64,000 bases of DNA from Pseudomonas sp. MYb60 (lineage in GTDB: Bacteria > Pseudomonadota > Gammaproteobacteria > Pseudomonadales > Pseudomonadaceae), in NCBI RefSeq assembly GCF_002979555.1, contig NZ_PCOZ01000017.1, positions 1-64,000 of the forward strand. Reading direction: 5' to 3'. A program made the position numbers and the translations under genes. The number at the start of each line of letters is the position of its first letter. Position 1 is the stretch's first letter. The notes under the pieces are model-generated. The model was not told the origin of the DNA, ran no database searches, and saw only the letters and a program-made list of their open reading frames with translations. Positions 59,418 to 64,000 of this stretch are shown piece after piece.

Positions 59418-60078
59418 AGCCGGAGCCTCGTACCGTGCGGATCAGCGGCGTGAGGCCCGGGGGATCGATCTTCTTGCGCAGGCGGCCGATGTGCACGTCG
59501 ATCAGGTTGGTGCCGGGGTCGAAGTGGTAGCCCCAGACTTCCTCGAAGATCATCATCCGCGACAGGATCTGCCCGGTGTTGCGCATCAGGAATTCCAGCA
59601 GCTTGTACTCAGTGGGCAGCAGGGTCAGGGGCTGCTCGGCGCGACTGGCTTCGCGGCTGATCAGGTTCAGTTCAAGGTCGGCCACGCGCAGGGCGGTTTC
59701 GAACTCCTTGACCGTGCTTTTGCGCCGCAGCAGCACTTCGACGCGGGCAGCCATTTCATCGGATGCGAAGGGTTTGGTCAGGTAATCGTCGCCGCCTGCG
59801 CGCAGGCCGCGCACGCGTTCGTCGACGTCGGAAAGGGCGCTGATCATCAGAATAGGCGTGGACACGCCAATGGTGCGCAAGGTCGTGACGATGGCCAGGC
59901 CATCCAGTTCGGGCAGCATGCGGTCAAGGGTGATCAGGTCGTAATCACCACTCACGGCACGCACCAGGCCTTCGCGGCCGTTGTCTACCCAGTCTACGTC
60001 CAGTCCATGGCTACTCAGCTCGGCGACGATTTCGCGGGCTGTTACGGCGTCATCCTCGATGGTCAAAATGCGGGTCAT
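59395..60078 (-). CDS. OmpR-family response regulator
   Basis: Regulator of 227 residues starting MTRILTIEDD. The receiver has the acidic pair ED-D, phosphorylation aspartate 52 (LITLDRMLPELDG) and the TKPF lysine. The C-terminal winged helix is of OmpR type (LLPTEYKLLEFLMRNTGQILSR...DVHIGRLRKKID). It is first of the pair with the kinase. The eight upstream residues of the open frame are not needed. Confidence 0.93.
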   Translation of the reverse strand: MTRILTIEDDAVTAREIVAELSSHGLDVDWVDNGREGLVRAVSGDYDLITLDRMLPELDGLAIVTTLRTIGVSTPILMISALSDVDERVRGLRAGGDDYLTKPFASDEMAARVEVLLRRKSTVKEFETALRVADLELNLISREASRAEQPLTLLPTEYKLLEFLMRNTGQILSRMMIFEEVWGYHFDPGTNLIDVHIGRLRKKIDPPGLTPLIRTVRGSGYVIAEPL

Positions 60079-60379
60079 AGGATTACCTGGTGAGCGATTC
60101 ACACGAGAAGTGCGGGCATTTTGCCAAGAAATGCCTGAACGCTTCCTAAATAAAACTTCATGTTGGCAAAACTGACACAGGTTTCATGACTGGCGGCAAA
60201 GGAATGCATAACGCCCGCTCGAAGTGGCCCTTTCTTGCAAGTTGCATGGTTCAAGTAAGTTCAATTTACTTAAGTTGCTGATTTGTAACGTATTTAATTT
60301 TAGTGCCGACTGGCATGGTGCCTGCACTGTCCCTTTTGAGACTTGTAACACTATTTTTCTGCCTTGGAGCACAACAACA
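60079..60379. other. Non-coding 301-base divergent region
   Basis: Relatively AT-rich, between the response regulator and the PhnA-like gene. It contains an imperfect inverted repeat AAGTAA-N7-TTACTT at 60253-60271 and a GGAG site before the gene on the right. I see no gene or recognised box here. Confidence 0.5.
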
Positions 60380-61285
60380 ATGATCACATCCTCATCCACG
60401 CTGCAAGAGTCGAGCTCGCTCTCTGGGGTTTCCTGGGGGGCGATTTTTGCCGGTGCGGCCGCTGCGGCCGCGTTGTCCCTGATTCTGGTGCTACTGGGCT
60501 TCGGCCTGGGCTTTTCGGCGGTATCGCCGTGGGCTGACAGCGGTATCAGTGCCAAAGGGCTTGGCATTTCCACGATCATCTGGCTGGCCTTCACCCAGAT
60601 CGTCGCATCAGGCTTGGGCGGATACATCGCCGGCCGGTTGCGGGTGAAGTGGGCCAATATGCATGGCGATGAGGTGTACTTTCGCGATACCGCCCATGGT
60701 TTCCTCGCGTGGGCAGTTGCCACCCTGGTCACCGCGGTGCTGGTGGTCGGTTCGGTCAGCAGTGTCGTGAGCGGCGGTGTGAAAGCCGGTGCCAGCGTTG
60801 CAGCGGGCGCCGCAAGTGGTCTCTCGCAAGCGGCGGGCAGTGCAGCCAAAGGCGTTGATGGCGGTGACTTCGACTACTACGTCGACAGCCTGTTCCGTGA
60901 TGATCGCCCAGTCGCCGTCAGCGATGACGCCGCTCGTGGCGTCGTTGCGCGCATCTTCACCCGCACCCTGAGCAACGATGGCCAGCTTGCCGCCGAAGAC
61001 CGTGCCTACCTGGCCCAGTTGATCAGCCAGCGCACCAACCTCAGCCAGGCGGATGCCGAAGCACGTATCGACAAGGTCTATGGTGATGCCCTCAAAGCCG
61101 TTGAAGACGCCAAGTTGAAAGCCAAGCAGGCCGCGGATACCGCTGCGAAAGTAGCGGCCTATACCTCGCTGTGGACCTTCGTCGCCCTGCTGATCGGCGC
61201 ATTTTTCGCCAGCTTCGCTGCCACCTTTGGCGGTCGCCGTCGCGACGCCGTGGTGTATGTCGAAACCGAACATTTCGTACGTTAA
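60380..61285 (+). CDS. PhnA-like membrane protein
   Basis: Protein of 301 residues, of the type annotated PhnA-like in pseudomonads though unrelated to phosphonate metabolism. About four hydrophobic helices are visible (30-55, 75-100, 130-155 and 270-292). A charged middle domain (about 180-260) contains LSQADAEARIDKVYGDALKAVEDAKLKAKQAAD, likely coiled. A Cys-free N-terminus starts MITSSSTLQESSSLSG. The longer upstream frame has no ribosome site. No function is known. It is followed 15 bases later by a tiny hydrophobic peptide gene. Confidence 0.8.
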   Translation: MITSSSTLQESSSLSGVSWGAIFAGAAAAAALSLILVLLGFGLGFSAVSPWADSGISAKGLGISTIIWLAFTQIVASGLGGYIAGRLRVKWANMHGDEVYFRDTAHGFLAWAVATLVTAVLVVGSVSSVVSGGVKAGASVAAGAASGLSQAAGSAAKGVDGGDFDYYVDSLFRDDRPVAVSDDAARGVVARIFTRTLSNDGQLAAEDRAYLAQLISQRTNLSQADAEARIDKVYGDALKAVEDAKLKAKQAADTAAKVAAYTSLWTFVALLIGAFFASFAATFGGRRRDAVVYVETEHFVR

Positions 61286-61300
61286 TTCAAGGAGAACATC

Positions 61301-61372
61301 ATGCGCTCATTACTGCTTTGGTTCCTGGGTATCCCTATCCCGATCATTATCCTGATCGCAATTTTCATGTGA
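61301..61372 (+). CDS. 23-residue hydrophobic peptide
   Basis: Peptide with sequence opening MRSLLLWFLGIPIPIIIL, almost wholly hydrophobic with a Pro-containing middle: a single membrane helix. A perfect AAGGAG lies 6 bases before the ATG, which supports real translation. It sits between the PhnA-like gene and a strong terminator, so it is co-transcribed with it. Its function is unknown; it may be a partner subunit. Confidence 0.72.
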   Translation: MRSLLLWFLGIPIPIIILIAIFM

Positions 61373-61394
61373 TCTCATCCACTGCGTCACTCGA

Positions 61395-61426
61395 GCCGCG
61401 CCTGCATTAGCAGGCGCGGCTTTTTT
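61395..61426 (+). terminator. Strong intrinsic terminator
   Basis: GCCGCGCCTGC-ATTA-GCAGGCGCGGC, an 11-base perfect stem with a 4-base loop, is followed by six T. It ends the PhnA-like/small-peptide operon. Confidence 0.93.
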
Positions 61427-61755
61427 GGGTCACCGTGATCGGCAGAGGGCTTGGCCAGGCAACGCGCCGCTCGCGTGCTTGCCAGAGCATTGTAGGGTCA
61501 CCGGCCAGCAGGCAGGGTTGCACTTAGTGTTGTGGTTGCCCACGCGTGTGCAGGAGGGCGTGTTTTGCACGCGTGCCGCCGAGGTGGTTTTAACACTGCA
61601 ACCGCTGGGCAAGTTCTGTCATGAAGCGGCATTACCACCTGCTGTAATACCTGTCAGGTTTCACAGTAGACACCTGTCAAGGGACGTTACTAGCATGGGA
61701 CGTAGCGTGATTTCACCTACAGACAGGTAACTGACCGGCGGCAACGGAGGCGGAG
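61427..61755. other. Non-coding stretch before the orphan gene, with repeated ACCTGTCA
   Basis: About 330 bases without a convincing gene. ACCTGTCA occurs twice, 23 bases apart (61649 and 61672), and an inverted relative (AGACAGGT) lies near 61722. These may be a regulator site for the gene that follows. A GGAGG ribosome site ends the stretch. Confidence 0.45.
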
Positions 61756-62655
61756 ATGACTTATTCAGCGAGTGTGGCGAATAATGAAACCATCGGAACG
61801 GCAGAGGCGGATATACACAATACTGATATTTTGCCTCCCCACTATAAGTTTAACGATGATGGTACGTTGACAAGAATGTGGAGGCAAAATGGAAAAATCA
61901 ATGTAAGTGTCCAGCAAAGCCTTTCGCATAATGGTATGACGAGTCATTTTTTGACATTTAGTTTTCGCGACTTAAACCCCGGAGAAACTAATGTAAAGTT
62001 AGATTTTTCAAACCCGTCTGAGATGTTCGCCGTCTACGCAGTCAATAACTCTAATTCCAATATACCCCACACGTTCGCCTCCGGAACGATGACGGTTTCG
62101 CTTGCCAGTGGCGGCGATCATTTGACCGCGACGTTTTCCGGCCAGGCCTACTCAGGAGCGGGTAATGAGGTAACCATCACAGCGGGTGAAATGGATCTGA
62201 AAGGTTTCGAAGCAGCGCCGTCGAGTGGAATGACCCCGTCTGGATCAGTCATCGGAGAAGGGTATATAACGGGTTTTATCGATGGAGGCCCCGACAGTGT
62301 CTCTGATTTTATAGCCACTGAGGTGGAGCGGATTTACGTACCCGGGTGGGGGACTCGGCCGGCCTACTGGCTAATGCGCGGGTTTTGGGTTGCCGGGCAA
62401 CCCGCTGTCACGCGCGTCTTCGTTATCACGCTCCTTGAAGGTGAAACCGATCTCGAATACGACTTATCCAGTGATGTAAAAGCGAGTATGAGTTATACCA
62501 TTCAGAGCCAGTCTCTTATTGGTTCGGCTTTCACGGGTGTTTTGAAATTCAGTTCTCTCCCAGGAACGGGGGAAGCGAGAGGTTCCTTCGATTGCCACAT
62601 GCGTGGGAATGCACCCGCTGATTATCGAGTGATCGGAGAATTCCTGGTCCGGTAG
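61756..62655 (+). CDS. Orphan protein with internal duplication, probably horizontally acquired
   Basis: Protein of 299 residues that I do not recognise. It has no signal peptide or membrane helix and looks beta-rich. Two segments resemble each other: about 64-150 (FLTFSFRDLNPGETNVKLDF ... MTVSLASGG ... GEMDLKG) and about 220-299 (VFVITLLEGETDLEYDL ... GVLKFSSLPG ... GEFLVR). Each has a GET-x-L/V-x-x-D/L core, so the gene seems to be a tandem duplication. Its codons are clearly AT-richer than those of all neighbours, which suggests transfer. A GGAGG site lies 7 bases upstream. The fold could be related to pore-forming or lectin-like beta proteins, but that is only a guess. Confidence 0.75.
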   Translation: MTYSASVANNETIGTAEADIHNTDILPPHYKFNDDGTLTRMWRQNGKINVSVQQSLSHNGMTSHFLTFSFRDLNPGETNVKLDFSNPSEMFAVYAVNNSNSNIPHTFASGTMTVSLASGGDHLTATFSGQAYSGAGNEVTITAGEMDLKGFEAAPSSGMTPSGSVIGEGYITGFIDGGPDSVSDFIATEVERIYVPGWGTRPAYWLMRGFWVAGQPAVTRVFVITLLEGETDLEYDLSSDVKASMSYTIQSQSLIGSAFTGVLKFSSLPGTGEARGSFDCHMRGNAPADYRVIGEFLVR

Positions 62656-62691
62656 TCATTCGGTTTTCAGGGCAGCGGTGCTTAAGGTTGC

Positions 62692-62708
62692 AGGGAGGTA
62701 GTCTCCCT
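62692..62708. terminator. Small hairpin between convergent genes
   Basis: AGGGAG-GTAGT-CTCCCT followed by TTT, in the 58-base gap between the orphan gene and the RpiR gene; a weak terminator at best. Confidence 0.4.
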
Positions 62709-62713
62709 TTGAA

Positions 62714-63610
62714 TTAATCTTCAAATCCAACCTGCTCATGAATTTCATCCACCTTCAATTCCAAGCGATACGCTACCGCAATAAACAGCGCCTGGCACAA
62801 ACACAACGTGGCACTCAATGAGCGGAAGGCGAACGATGACCCCTCATTCACCAACAGCACCGCGTTCGCCCGCTTGGCCAGGGGCGACAGGTTGCTGTCG
62901 GTGATGATCAGCGTCTTGGCCTGGTGATGCTGGGCAATACGCAGGCAGTGCTGGGTCTCTTTGCCGTAGGGCGTGAAGCTGATGGCAATCACCAGGTCAT
63001 TGGCGCGCACGCTGCGCATCTGCTCGCGGTAGCTGCCGCCCAGGCCGGAGATCAGGTGGATGCGCTTGTTCGTGTGCTGCAGGTTGTAGACCAGGTAGTC
63101 GGCCACCGCAAACGAGCGGCGCACGCCGACCACGTAGATATTGTCGGCATTCACCACCAGGTCGACGGCCTTGTCGAAGGCCACGTCGTCCAGTTCCAGC
63201 CCCAGGCGCTCGATGCCCGACAATGTAGCGTTGACGCACTCGCGCGCCAGGTCACCGCCGCTGGCTTTCTGCGACTTATTGGCGATCATGCTGCGGATGC
63301 GCTGCTGGTAGTTCTGCACCGGCGTGGTCTTGTGGGTGTAGGCCTCGCGAAACAGCGCCTGCATCTCACTGAACCCACTGAAACCAAAGCGCTGAGAGAA
63401 CCGCACGATGGCCGAAGGGTGCACTTCGCATTCACGGGCAATATCGCTGATGCGGTCGACCATGATGCGGTCGCTCTGCTGGCTCATGTAGCTGGCGATG
63501 CGTTTGAGTTGGCGCGGCAGGCTTTCGTATTCGTCGGTGATCAGCTGCAACAGACGTTCGGCATTAATGGGCGGGCTGGCGAGAGCGTCTTGTGAAGGGG
63601 TCTCGGGCAT
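62714..63610 (-). CDS. iolR: RpiR-family regulator, likely IolR of inositol catabolism
   Basis: Regulator of 298 residues starting MPETPSQDALAS after AAGGA; the long frame upstream of this has no family sequence. The N-terminal helix-turn-helix (about 20-95) contains ISDIARECEVHPSAIVRFSQRFGFSGFSEMQ. The C-terminal SIS domain (about 140-290) has IYVVGVRRSFAVADYLVYNL and VIAISFTPYGKET, which binds a sugar phosphate. It is divergent from iolC, with a GGAA-N6-TTCC palindrome between, as known for RpiR-type IolR proteins. It probably represses the inositol genes. Confidence 0.88.
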   Translation of the reverse strand: MPETPSQDALASPPINAERLLQLITDEYESLPRQLKRIASYMSQQSDRIMVDRISDIARECEVHPSAIVRFSQRFGFSGFSEMQALFREAYTHKTTPVQNYQQRIRSMIANKSQKASGGDLARECVNATLSGIERLGLELDDVAFDKAVDLVVNADNIYVVGVRRSFAVADYLVYNLQHTNKRIHLISGLGGSYREQMRSVRANDLVIAISFTPYGKETQHCLRIAQHHQAKTLIITDSNLSPLAKRANAVLLVNEGSSFAFRSLSATLCLCQALFIAVAYRLELKVDEIHEQVGFED

Positions 63611-63756
63611 GGGCAATCCTTCTGGCGTGTTGTTCTGTTGCGCTGATGGGTGACGCAAGTCTACAGGGTAGGCGCAAAAAAATACCCCGGCATCACGGCC
63701 CGCGTGGGCTGCTGAAACGATGCACGGTGGCTGGAGTGCTCCTGTGCTGACGTATT

Positions 63757-63770
63757 GGAAAATATATTCC
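63757..63770. promoter_or_regulatory. GGAA-N6-TTCC operator between iolR and iolC
   Basis: GGAA-AATATA-TTCC, an exact match to the palindrome described for RpiR-type IolR in rhizobia. A weaker second copy (GGAA-TAAATA-TTGA) starts at 63786, 29 bases on. Both lie in the 284-base divergent gap. Confidence 0.65.
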
Positions 63771-63894
63771 ACTGAAAATAATTATGGAATAAATATTGAT
63801 TGCCGTCGCCGGACGTTCTAGTCTGCTCCCACCAAAGGCGTTTGCCGTCACCACGGCGGCACAACGCAGGCTGATAAAAATAACAGGAGCCAGC

Positions 63895-64000
63895 ATGGGC
63901 CAGACTCGTTTTGCCAGTGGGCGTCAATTGGATCTGATTTGCCTCGGACGCCTGGGCGTCGACCTCTATGCGCAACAAGTGGGCGCGCGGCTTGAGGACG
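63895..64000 (+). CDS. iolC: 5-dehydro-2-deoxygluconokinase IolC, N-terminal part (cut by window edge)
   Basis: First 35 codons of a PfkB/ribokinase-type sugar kinase: LDLICLGRLGVDLYAQQVG is the typical IolC opening. AGGAG precedes the ATG. The gene runs out of the window on the right. IolC phosphorylates 2-deoxy-5-keto-gluconate in inositol catabolism. Confidence 0.82.
   Translation, partial: MGQTRFASGRQLDLICLGRLGVDLYAQQVGARLED

Noticed and set aside
60380..61285. A role in phosphonate metabolism from the name PhnA-like
   Set aside because: The sequence is a multi-helix membrane protein with no zinc-ribbon or C-P lyase feature; the name is historical.
61427..61755. A small gene in the 330-base stretch after the terminator
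   Set aside because: The possible frame at 61425-61730 is Arg/Pro/His-rich, without a ribosome site or motifs.

Overview
The window reads as chromosomal DNA of a fluorescent Pseudomonas of the P. fluorescens group. The main reason is a near-complete pyoverdine maturation and export locus with four exact TAAAT-N16-CGT (PvdS) promoter boxes. Supporting signs are the many TGTGGGAGGGGGC-type REP/REPIN hairpins, high-GC codon use, and RpiR-iolC order at the right end.

Layout. 0-20 kb is the pyoverdine block: the 3' part of one non-ribosomal peptide synthetase, a terminal synthetase with thioesterase, fpvA, pvdE, pvdF, the pvdM-N-O operon and pvdP. 20-26 kb is accessory metabolism and regulation: an ABM protein, a YtcJ-like amidohydrolase and a YcaC-like hydrolase in one operon, then LysR, AraC and a degenerate GGDEF protein. 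26.4-32.9 kb is a phytate-use block: TonB-dependent receptor, two-domain beta-propeller phytase and a private ExbB-ExbD-TonB, with two sequences matching the Pho-box layout. 33-44.8 kb is an organosulfur region. It holds a five-gene minus-strand operon (sulfonate-type binding protein, NtaA/DszA-type monooxygenase, peroxiredoxin-like protein, DszC/SfnB-type flavoprotein, 2-hydroxyacid dehydrogenase), a thiol dioxygenase plus four-domain rhodanese pair, a CysB-like LysR, a class II aldolase, an SsuD-like monooxygenase, and a small ORF that looks like a deletion scar of an ssuC-ssuB transporter pair. A 192-bp tandem array lies between the aldolase and ssuD-like genes.

44.8-54.6 kb carries a Fic protein behind a palindrome, a secreted protein of seven 13-residue repeats, pirin facing a GlxA-type regulator, two convergent winged-helix/ATPase regulators (one apparently truncated), and small AraC and LysR regulators. 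54.7-60.1 kb has an AhpD-like protein, a second siderophore receptor, an SRPBCC protein and an OmpR-type two-component system. 60.1-64 kb has a membrane protein with a 23-residue hydrophobic peptide behind it, an orphan AT-richer gene with an internal duplication, an RpiR regulator (likely IolR) and the start of iolC with a GGAA-N6-TTCC operator.

How they work together: the pvd genes build, mature and take up pyoverdine; the phytase block probably releases and imports phosphate or inositol phosphates under phosphate control; the 33-44 kb block probably scavenges sulfur from organosulfur compounds. Three nutrient-scavenging systems (Fe, P, S) therefore sit in one 45-kb stretch. All calls come from reading the sequence; no database search was run.
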